Part shown: piece by piece, positions 1 to 5,066 of the stretch | Layout of the letters: each line of letters opens with the position of its first letter | How positions within the stretch are numbered: the stretch's first letter is position 1 | Source of the DNA: Blastococcus sp. CT_GayMR20 | GTDB taxonomy: Bacteria > Actinomycetota > Actinomycetes > Mycobacteriales > Geodermatophilaceae | DNA length: 7,268 nucleotides | Assembly (NCBI RefSeq): GCF_004570345.1 | Contig: NZ_SPQM01000194.1 | Location: 1 to 7,268, forward strand | Direction: 5' to 3' | Position numbers and translations under genes: made by a program | Notes under the pieces: generated by a model | Database searches by the model: none | The model's input: the letters and a program-made list of their open reading frames with translations, nothing else | Told to the model about the DNA's origin: nothing

Positions 1-474
1 CCGTATCCCCAGGTCACCGCTGATGCCGACGTGCAGGCCCTCCAGCGGGCCCGCGAAGCGCTGCATCGCGGCGACGTCGATGAGCGCCTGCGTCGGGTGC
101 TCCCCGCCCGGATCGCCGCCGTTCACCACCGGTGCGGGGCAGGCGGCACGGACGAGGGGCCGGTTCAGCGACCGGTCCGGGCGGACCACGACGACGTCCA
201 CCATGCCGGCGAGCGTGCGCAGCGTGTCCTCGAGGCTCTCCGCGGAGCTCATCCCTCCGCTGAATCGCGAGTCGTCCACGGTCACCGCCGTGCCGCCGAG
301 GCGGGCCGTTGCGACTGCGAACCCGGTCCGGGTGCGCAGGGACGAGGAGAGGAAGAGCAGTCCCACGACGAACGGCTCCCGGCGCGGGATGCCGCCTCCC
401 GACGCGGCCTCCCCCAGCACTTCCTCGAGGTCGTCGTCGGCCAGGTCGGCGATGTCGAGGAGGTGCCGGGGCAC
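1..474 (-). CDS. Aspartate/ornithine carbamoyltransferase family protein, C-terminus beyond window
   Basis: The first 158 codons are present; the rest lies off the left edge. The family moves the carbamoyl group of carbamoyl phosphate onto an amine, usually aspartate or ornithine, in the cytoplasm. The N-terminus (VPRHLLDIADLADDDLEEVL) reads like the start of an ATCase. The carbamoyl-phosphate motif is S45-L-R47-T48-R49, the SLRTR form also found in acyl-ornithine carbamoyltransferases. R98 follows the strand VDVVVV, and H126-P-T-Q129-A-L is the HPTQ motif. The loop before E79-S-L-E-D-T (residues 72-78) lacks the Lys83/Lys84 pair of E. coli ATCase, so the acceptor is probably not aspartate. 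The GTG start at 474 lies one base after the stop of the upstream radical SAM gene; the ribosome site is weak, which suggests translational coupling. No pyrimidine or arginine genes are visible nearby. The family is secure; the substrate is unknown. Confidence 0.88.
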   Translation of the reverse strand, partial: MPRHLLDIADLADDDLEEVLGEAASGGGIPRREPFVVGLLFLSSSLRTRTGFAVATARLGGTAVTVDDSRFSGGMSSAESLEDTLRTLAGMVDVVVVRPDRSLNRPLVRAACPAPVVNGGDPGGEHPTQALIDVAAMQRFAGPLEGLHVGISGDLGIR

Positions 475-475
475 C

Positions 476-1609
476 TCAGACCGTCCGGGGAGCGCCGTGC
501 GACATGGACGCGTCGCCGTTCCCAGTGACCGTGGAGAGGCTGAGCGTGTTGTGTGCGCAGGGACGGCACGCCGGACCGAGGGCGACGCCGTGCCGACGGG
601 TGATCTCGAGCGCCCGGGAGTAGGCCTCGAGCATGAACTCGGCCGTAGGGACGGGGTGGTCGCGCAACGGGGTCGACGGATCCGGCCGGAACGGGCTCAG
701 CACGGGTGTGCAGCCCAGCTCGGCGATCGCCTCCACCCCGGCCAGCGTGTCCTCGAGCGGCTCCAGGCCCAGCATGAGCATCGACCTGACCCGGCTCCCG
801 CCGAGCACCCCGGCCGCACGCGCCAGGTAGTCGAGGTAGTACTCCCGGCCCTGCTTGTGCTTGCGCGGCATCAGGGCCCGCGCCGCCTCCAGGCCCCAGA
901 CCTCGAGGTTCACCGAGATCTCTGCGACGCCGAGCTCGGCCAGCCAGACGGGGTCCATGACGTCGGCGATCGGCACCATCATGATGTCGACCGGCACCCC
1001 GGGGAACCCGCTGATCACCTCCCGGTAGACCGAGCGGACGTAGTCGTAGTCCTCGGGCCGAGGTGTGCCACCGGAGATCAGCACGTGGTACGCCGGCTGG
1101 ACCGGGTCGTTCAGCGCGACGTCGACCACGTCGAGCAGCCCGTCGAGCCGCTTGTTGCGATAGCGGAACTCGTAGGGCAGGTCGCAGAACCTGCAGGTGA
1201 ACGCGCAGCCCTCGATGGGGGAGATCCGTACCCGGTCGGCGTGCATGAAGGCGTATGAGTTGTACGGCTCCCCGTCGCCGTTGGCCTCCCCGTGCCATGC
1301 CGGAGGCAGCCAGAACCGGACGGGTGTCGCACGATCGCCGGTGCGCACGACCAGCCGGTCACCCTCGACCCCCAGCTCGTGGCGCGGCGTCAGCACGAAG
1401 TTGGCGTTGTGTGCGGCGATCGGCGCGTTCACCCACGTGTCGTCGGGGAGCTGGAGGATGACCCCGGAGGTCGAGGCGTAGTCGGCCGGAGTCAGCGGCC
1501 GGCCGTGATTGACGGCCGCCAGGAGTTCCGCGGCCTGCGATGAGATGGCGAGGCCCTCTGCCAGCAGGTCGAACTTGAGCCCTTCGGCTGCCGTCAGGGT
1601 GGTCGTCAC
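476..1609 (-). CDS. Radical SAM enzyme (first of two paralogues)
   Basis: This 377-residue protein probably cleaves S-adenosylmethionine at a [4Fe-4S] cluster to start a radical reaction; the substrate is unknown. C135-AFT-C139-RF-C142 is the CX3CX2C cluster motif, preceded by DRVRISPIEG. LISGGTP (177-183) matches the GGE-type SAM-binding strand. NLEVWG (234-239), MPRKH (247-251) and VLSPFRP (303-309) look like later barrel strands; the last resembles biotin-synthase-like enzymes. C300, C348, C351 and H353 form a possible second metal site. Residues 1 to about 120 are an extra N-terminal region shared with the protein at 2970-4097. The frame stays open to 2302, but the GTG at 1609 is chosen because it overlaps the upstream stop (GTGA) and has a GGAG ribosome site 8 bases upstream. 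It sits between the flavoenzyme and the carbamoyltransferase in one operon. The class is confident, the reaction is not. Confidence 0.92.
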   Translation of the reverse strand: MTTTLTAAEGLKFDLLAEGLAISSQAAELLAAVNHGRPLTPADYASTSGVILQLPDDTWVNAPIAAHNANFVLTPRHELGVEGDRLVVRTGDRATPVRFWLPPAWHGEANGDGEPYNSYAFMHADRVRISPIEGCAFTCRFCDLPYEFRYRNKRLDGLLDVVDVALNDPVQPAYHVLISGGTPRPEDYDYVRSVYREVISGFPGVPVDIMMVPIADVMDPVWLAELGVAEISVNLEVWGLEAARALMPRKHKQGREYYLDYLARAAGVLGGSRVRSMLMLGLEPLEDTLAGVEAIAELGCTPVLSPFRPDPSTPLRDHPVPTAEFMLEAYSRALEITRRHGVALGPACRPCAHNTLSLSTVTGNGDASMSHGAPRTV

Positions 1610-2871
1610 GTGAGGATCTCCGGTGCGATGGCGGGAACGAGCTCCCGAAGGACGGACGTCGGCTCGAGCAGGTGCCACATCCCGACGTAGCGGCGGTGCG
1701 CGTCGACGTCGTCGCGCACGAGACCGGCGAGAGTCTGCCACTCGTCCTCGCGCAGCCGGGGCAGATCGCTCCCGGCAGGAGGCGCGTACACGTGCATCAG
1801 TGCCCACGCGGCTGCGCAGGCGGCCGCGGCGTGCCTGAGATGGCGGCGGGTGAGCTGCCGCAGGGACCCGCTGTCCCGAGCGGCTTCCTCCAGACCGGCG
1901 GCCTGCCACGCGGCGACCGAGATGCCCTGCCCGAAGAGCGGGTTGAGGCTCCCGACGGCGTCCCCGAGGGGGAGCACGCCGGTGACGGGGGACGGCAGCA
2001 GCTCGTGGTGGCGCCAGACCGCGGTCGGCTTGCCGAAGACCCTGGGCGGCTCGACGACGGGTGCGGCGCGGAGGAGGTCGGCCACCGACGGGTCCGGCAG
2101 GGTCTCGCTGAAGGCAACCAGGTCCGCAGGGGTGCGAGGCACCGGATCCCCTGCCACCCCGGACAGCGAGACGTACCAGCGGTCCGGTCCCCACGGGGAG
2201 ACCAGGGCGCCTCGGGTCGATGGGTGGTCGGGGAAGACCAACCAGAAATCCGGCCGGCCTCGCCACGCCTGGGGACGCTGTACCACCGCCGTGCAGTACC
2301 ACTGGCGAACGCCTGTGGTCTCGACCGGCGCGGTCGAGCCGGTCCAGTCGGCCGCGCGGGACAGCGTGCCCATGGCGTCGACCACGAGGTCGCCCGGCAG
2401 GCGGTCACTCCGCCCGTCGCGCTCGATGTGGACGCCGCGCACCTCGCCGTCCGAGACGTCGATGCCCGTCACGCGCGTCCGTTCCCGGATCTCGACGTCC
2501 GCGGGGAGGAGGTCGCGCGCCACCTGCTCGATGACGGCCCGAGGGGCCGACCACAGCCGCAGGCCGAGATCGCGCTCGGGCATGGCGATGCCGAGCTCGT
2601 GCACGTGGGTCTGACGGGAGACGACGGCCTCCACCCCGCCGGCGCGCAGGAGGGCGTCCCGGTATCCCGGCAGCAACGTGTCGAGGTGCACCTGGGCGCG
2701 GGTGAGGAGGTTGTGCAGCTGTCCCGCCTGCGGCGTGCCGCGACGGACCGTCGCGGCGGCGGACAGATCGTCCTGCTCGAGGATCACCGGGCGGTGGCCG
2801 GCCCGGTTCAGGGCCGCGGCGGCGAGGATCCCGCCGATGCCCCCACCGAGCACCAGCGGGCGGGATGTCAC
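1606..2871 (-). CDS. FAD-dependent oxidoreductase/monooxygenase-like protein
   Basis: This 421-residue flavoprotein belongs to the broad group that includes geranylgeranyl reductases, PHBH-type hydroxylases and flavin halogenases. The dinucleotide-binding fold sits at the very N-terminus: G9-G-G11-I-G-G14 for the FAD phosphates and E32 after the second strand (PVILEQ) for the ribose. VVDAMG (163-168) corresponds to the internal DAxG segment. PLGDAVGSLNPLFGQG (301-316) is the classic GD motif near the FAD ribityl chain. It has no obvious membrane segment or halogenase WxWxIP motif. The reaction could be oxidation, hydroxylation or double-bond reduction; the sequence does not decide. It leads the minus-strand operon and overlaps the next gene by 4 bp. 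The start is uncertain: GTG at 2871 puts the FAD motif at the usual distance and fits a leaderless promoter. GTG at 2892 adds seven residues (MIRYNSL) with no good ribosome site. Confidence 0.88.
   Translation of the reverse strand: MTSRPLVLGGGIGGILAAAALNRAGHRPVILEQDDLSAAATVRRGTPQAGQLHNLLTRAQVHLDTLLPGYRDALLRAGGVEAVVSRQTHVHELGIAMPERDLGLRLWSAPRAVIEQVARDLLPADVEIRERTRVTGIDVSDGEVRGVHIERDGRSDRLPGDLVVDAMGTLSRAADWTGSTAPVETTGVRQWYCTAVVQRPQAWRGRPDFWLVFPDHPSTRGALVSPWGPDRWYVSLSGVAGDPVPRTPADLVAFSETLPDPSVADLLRAAPVVEPPRVFGKPTAVWRHHELLPSPVTGVLPLGDAVGSLNPLFGQGISVAAWQAAGLEEAARDSGSLRQLTRRHLRHAAAACAAAWALMHVYAPPAGSDLPRLREDEWQTLAGLVRDDVDAHRRYVGMWHLLEPTSVLRELVPAIAPEILT
1618..1621 (-). promoter_or_regulatory. Ribosome binding site setting the radical SAM start
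   Basis: On the minus strand GGAG stands 8 bases before the GTG at 1609, inside the last codons of the upstream flavoprotein gene. Together with the 4-bp stop/start overlap it favours this start over the 693 bases of open frame further upstream. Confidence 0.6.
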
Positions 2872-2877
2872 GAGGGA

Positions 2878-2883
2878 GTTGTA
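2878..2883 (-). promoter_or_regulatory. Candidate leaderless -10 box for the flavoprotein operon
   Basis: TACAAC on the minus strand lies exactly at -12 to -7 if transcription begins at the GTG at 2871. This is the usual layout of leaderless actinobacterial mRNAs. I see no convincing -35 box. If the start is instead the GTG at 2892, this motif falls inside the gene and the call fails. Confidence 0.4.
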
Positions 2884-2898
2884 CCGGATCACCCGAGT

Positions 2899-2908
2899 CC
2901 GGCGCCGG
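2899..2908. promoter_or_regulatory. 10-bp palindrome in the divergent spacer
   Basis: CCGGCGCCGG is a perfect self-complementary 10-mer about 30 bases upstream of the plus-strand -10 candidate and about 28 bases upstream of the leaderless start at 2871. It could bind a dimeric regulator serving both directions. In such GC-rich DNA a palindrome of this composition can also occur by chance. Confidence 0.25.
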
Positions 2909-2928
2909 GACGCCGGGTGGCGAACGGC

Positions 2929-2934
2929 TACCCT
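2929..2934 (+). promoter_or_regulatory. Candidate -10 box for the second radical SAM gene
   Basis: TACCCT fits the actinobacterial TANNNT pattern and would start transcription near 2941, giving a leader of about 29 bases that carries the ribosome site. There is no recognisable -35 box at the expected distance, so the promoter may need an activator or another sigma factor. Confidence 0.4.
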
Positions 2935-2948
2935 CGACCGTTCGGTCG
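2935..2948. repeat. Inverted repeat at the predicted transcription start (possible operator)
   Basis: CGACCG-TT-CGGTCG is a perfect 6-bp inverted repeat with a 2-base centre. It lies directly after the -10 candidate and spans the predicted +1 near 2941, where a bound repressor would block transcription of the radical SAM gene at 2970. A 2-base loop is too tight for a good RNA hairpin, which favours a protein site. Confidence 0.4.
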
Positions 2949-2957
2949 TCGTCCCAC

Positions 2958-2963
2958 GGGGAG
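2958..2963 (+). promoter_or_regulatory. Ribosome binding site setting the second radical SAM start
   Basis: GGGGAG stands 6 bases before the GTG at 2970. The later in-frame ATG at 2985 has no comparable site. The earlier frame back to 2865 would run through the promoter region and the neighbouring gene. Confidence 0.65.
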
Positions 2964-2969
2964 CAGCAG

Positions 2970-4097
2970 GTGTCAGCGCTGAGCATGCAGGACGACTTCC
3001 TGTTCCGATTCAAGGTGCACTGCTTCTCCCGCGGACTGCGTCTGGATCCGGCGGTGGTGCCGCTGCTGACCCGCGGTGGCGACCTGCCGCTGACCATCCA
3101 CGAGTACGCCACGACGGGCGGGGTGACCCTGCGCATCGGCGACGTGTACCTCAACGCGCCGTTCGACGAGTGGTGGACCGATCGCTCGGAGGCCGTCCTC
3201 GCGGTGTCCCCGGAGGGCGGCACCGAGCTGCGCTTCCGCGGGGAGGCCGTTCCCTGCGAGGTGCTGCCGCTGCCCGGGTACCTGGACGAGGTCAACGCAT
3301 TCGGGTCACCCGTCGTCGCGACCACCATGTCGCACTGCGACCGGATCCGGGTCTCCCCGATCGGTGGCTGTGTCCTGGACTGCGCGTTCTGCGACATGCC
3401 GGCCGACCGTTACCGACGCACCGGAGCCGACGAAGTGCTGGCCTCGGTGGCGGTGGCACAGGCCGATCGGAACCTGCCGGCGCACCACATGCTCATCAGC
3501 GGCGGTTCGCCGGGCCCGCGGCATTTCCAGTGGTTCGACGAAACGCTGGCCGCGATCGCGCAGGGCACCGATCTGCCCACCGACGTCATGATGAGCCCAC
3601 GCGAGGGGTCGGCGGACCACGTGGGCCGGCTGGCGCGTGCCGGCGTCCGCGGGTTCTCGCTGAACCTGGAGGTCTTCGGAGACGCCGCCGCATCGGCGAT
3701 CATGCCCCGCAAGCACGAGCGGTCCACGCCGTACGTGGCCCGGACCGTCGAAGCGGCTCTCGAGGCTGTCGGCGGTGACGGCCGGGTGCGGTCGCTGGTG
3801 ATCGTGGGTCTGGACGACCGGGACAGCACACTGGCGGGGATCGAGTTCCTCGCCCGCATGGGGTGCGAGCCGGTGCTCAGCCCCTTCCGACCCGCGCAGG
3901 GCACCAAGCTGATGTCCTGGGAACCTCCGTCCGAGGACTTCCTCGTCGACGTCTTCCTGCGGGCCCAGGAGATCGTGGACCGTTACGGCCTCCGGCTGGG
4001 CCCGCGCTGCATCCCGTGCCAGCACAACACGCTGACCTTCCCGGACGGGTCGGACGCGTACTGGTACTCGTCGGACAGGGCGTCGGCCGCGCTCTGA
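2970..4097 (+). CDS. Radical SAM enzyme (second of two paralogues)
   Basis: This 375-residue protein is a full-length paralogue of the radical SAM protein encoded at 476-1609. The [4Fe-4S] motif is C134-VLD-C138-AF-C141, after DRIRVSPIGG. LISGGSP (175-181) is the GGE-type strand. FSLNLEVFG (229-237), MPRKH (245-249) and EPVLSPFRP (300-308) recur in the same order as in the paralogue. C299, C347, C350 and H352 repeat the possible second metal site with identical spacing. The N-terminal region (about 1-120) contains YATTGG and YLNAPF, matching YASTSG and WVNAPI of the paralogue. The sequence between these motifs differs, so the pair probably act on different substrates or form a heterodimer. 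It is transcribed divergently from the flavoprotein operon across a short spacer that may coordinate both. The start is GTG at 2970 (ATG at 2985 is the alternative). The reaction is unknown. Confidence 0.92.
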   Translation: MSALSMQDDFLFRFKVHCFSRGLRLDPAVVPLLTRGGDLPLTIHEYATTGGVTLRIGDVYLNAPFDEWWTDRSEAVLAVSPEGGTELRFRGEAVPCEVLPLPGYLDEVNAFGSPVVATTMSHCDRIRVSPIGGCVLDCAFCDMPADRYRRTGADEVLASVAVAQADRNLPAHHMLISGGSPGPRHFQWFDETLAAIAQGTDLPTDVMMSPREGSADHVGRLARAGVRGFSLNLEVFGDAAASAIMPRKHERSTPYVARTVEAALEAVGGDGRVRSLVIVGLDDRDSTLAGIEFLARMGCEPVLSPFRPAQGTKLMSWEPPSEDFLVDVFLRAQEIVDRYGLRLGPRCIPCQHNTLTFPDGSDAYWYSSDRASAAL

Positions 4098-4121
4098 CGA
4101 CGGGGGAACCGCTGGAGGGGC

Positions 4122-4141
4122 GAGGCGCGCTCCGGCGTCTC
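4122..4141 (+). terminator. Weak hairpin after the second radical SAM gene
   Basis: GAGGCGC pairs with GCGTCTC (seven pairs, one G-U) across a 6-base loop, 25 bases after the stop at 4097 and before the ribosome site of the next gene. There is no following T-run. It may be a weak terminator or chance pairing, so read-through into the VWA gene is possible. Confidence 0.3.
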
Positions 4142-4160
4142 CTGTCCACCGGGAGTTCCC

Positions 4161-4904
4161 ATGCTGTCCCCCCTGACGCGGCCCGACCGGCTCTCATCCG
4201 GCTCCCGGCTGGCGACCGAGGTCCGGCCGGACCGCTGGCTCGCCGCCCTCCTCCTCGCGGCGCTCGTCGTCGGTGGCGTCCTGTGGTTGGACGACCACGG
4301 TGCCGCCGACTCGATCGACGAGGTGGCTCTGGCCGGTCCGCGCGGCTCGGCCTGCCTCCGGCTCGTCGTCGGCAACGATGTCTCCGGCTCGATGAGCGAC
4401 TTCGCAGACGCTCGGGAGAGCGCGCTGAGAGACTTCCTCTCCTGGGCCCCGCGCAACCTGCGCGACGACGACGAGCTCGGGGTCGTCGACTTCGCAGGCG
4501 CTGCGGCCTGGACCCGCCAGCCGACGCCGGTCGCCGAGCCCGCGGTGCGTGGTGCGGCCGCCGACGTGTACCAGGGCGACCAGACGCTGCTCGCTCCCGT
4601 GCTCGCCCTCGCGCAGGCACTGCCGCCCAGCCACTGCAGGACCGCGCTGCTGCTGTTCTCCGACGCACAGCTTGCCGACCTGCCGCAGGCCGAGCAGGAA
4701 GGGCGAGCAGCCGTGCAGGCCGCCGGCGTGCACGACGTGGTCCTCCTCGTCCCGGGGGAGGACATCGACGTACCGGAGGCGTGGGGCACGTCGTTCCCCG
4801 CGGCCGAGCCGCGCTACTTCGACGGTCTGGACGCCGACGAGACCGGACTGACGGTGGCGTCGGTGGTGGCCGAGCTGACCGGACAGGAACTCCAGCGGCG
4901 CTGA
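4161..4904 (+). CDS. Membrane-anchored von Willebrand factor A (VWA) domain protein
   Basis: This 247-residue protein has a basic N-terminus and one hydrophobic helix (about 26-43), and then a VWA domain. Since no clear signal-peptidase site follows the helix, it is probably an uncleaved anchor with the domain outside the cell. VWA domains bind partners through a metal ion (MIDAS). Here D73-V-S75-G-S77 supplies the DxSxS motif, T142 in GDQTLLAP the threonine, and D168 in LLLFSDAQ the last aspartate, so the site looks complete. Cys65 and Cys159 lie at the same end of predicted adjacent strands and could form a disulfide. GGGAG at 4151-4155 supports the ATG. It begins 63 bases after the radical SAM gene, but no functional link to that cluster is visible. 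No AAA ATPase partner (MoxR type) is present in the window. The domain call is strong; the ligand is unknown. Confidence 0.85.
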   Translation: MLSPLTRPDRLSSGSRLATEVRPDRWLAALLLAALVVGGVLWLDDHGAADSIDEVALAGPRGSACLRLVVGNDVSGSMSDFADARESALRDFLSWAPRNLRDDDELGVVDFAGAAAWTRQPTPVAEPAVRGAAADVYQGDQTLLAPVLALAQALPPSHCRTALLLFSDAQLADLPQAEQEGRAAVQAAGVHDVVLLVPGEDIDVPEAWGTSFPAAEPRYFDGLDADETGLTVASVVAELTGQELQRR

Positions 4905-4937
4905 TCCCTGTCGCGCGGCTGCCGCCGTGCCCCGCAC

Positions 4938-4976
4938 GAGAGCGGCCCCGGCGATTCCTCGGCCGGGGCCGTTCTC
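4938..4976 (+). terminator. Long GC-rich hairpin terminator after the VWA gene
   Basis: A 15-pair stem (one G-U pair) built from 4938-4952 and 4962-4976, with a 9-base loop, lies 33 bases after the VWA stop. The core CGGCCCCGGC pairs perfectly with GCCGGGGCCG. There is no long T-run, which is common for terminators of high-GC actinobacteria. It probably separates the VWA gene from the membrane-protein gene. Confidence 0.72.
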
Positions 4977-5013
4977 ACCTCCTCGACCGCCCAGCGGGTC
5001 GACGGGAGAACCG

Positions 5014-5040
5014 CTGACGTCATCGAGGGCGCGCTACAGA
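5014..5040 (+). promoter_or_regulatory. Tentative promoter for the membrane-protein gene
   Basis: CTGACG (5014-5019) and TACAGA (5035-5040) could serve as -35 and -10 boxes, but the 15-base spacing is short. The octamer TGACGTCA (5015-5022) is a perfect palindrome overlapping the -35 candidate and might be an operator. Some promoter is expected here because a strong hairpin lies just upstream. Confidence 0.3.
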
Positions 5041-5066
5041 GCCGCTCCGAACCGAAGGGACCCATC

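Noticed and set aside
1..474. Naming the carbamoyltransferase pyrB or argF
   Set aside because: The missing loop lysines, the absent C-terminal half and the lack of pyrimidine or arginine neighbours make a specific name unsafe.
23..1258. 411-codon open frame on the plus strand
   Set aside because: It lies antisense to the carbamoyltransferase and the first radical SAM gene, whose minus-strand products carry clear family motifs. The plus-strand product is low-complexity Arg/Pro/Ala sequence, usual for shadow frames in GC-rich DNA.
1610..2302. N-terminal extension of the first radical SAM frame by 231 codons
   Set aside because: The extension reads through the flavoprotein gene in another frame and has the Arg/Pro-rich look of a shadow. 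The GTG at 1609 has a ribosome site and overlaps the upstream stop.
1606..2871. Calling the flavoprotein a tryptophan-type halogenase or a geranylgeranyl reductase
   Set aside because: I saw no WxWxIP halogenase motif and no decisive reductase signature; only the general FAD motifs are supported.
2865..2969. N-terminal extension of the second radical SAM frame
   Set aside because: It would start inside the divergent flavoprotein gene and translate the promoter and ribosome-site region. GGGGAG in front of the GTG at 2970 gives a better start.
1672..2982. 436-codon open frame on the plus strand
   Set aside because: It is antisense to the flavoprotein gene and crosses the divergent promoter region. 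Its product shows no domain, while the opposite strand encodes GxGxxG and GD flavin motifs.
2405..3397. 330-codon minus-strand frame over the divergent spacer
   Set aside because: It overlaps the N-terminal half of the second radical SAM gene and part of the flavoprotein gene in a different frame, and its product has no recognisable motif.
3306..4025. 239-codon minus-strand frame
   Set aside because: It is antisense to the conserved core of the second radical SAM gene and shows no domain of its own.
4194..4937. 247-codon minus-strand frame
   Set aside because: It is antisense to the VWA gene, whose MIDAS residues and anchor helix establish the plus strand as coding.
3863..5017. 384-codon plus-strand frame bridging the second radical SAM gene and the VWA gene
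   Set aside because: It runs out of frame through both genes, the spacer and the hairpin at 4938-4976, and its product is low-complexity Arg/Pro/Ala sequence.
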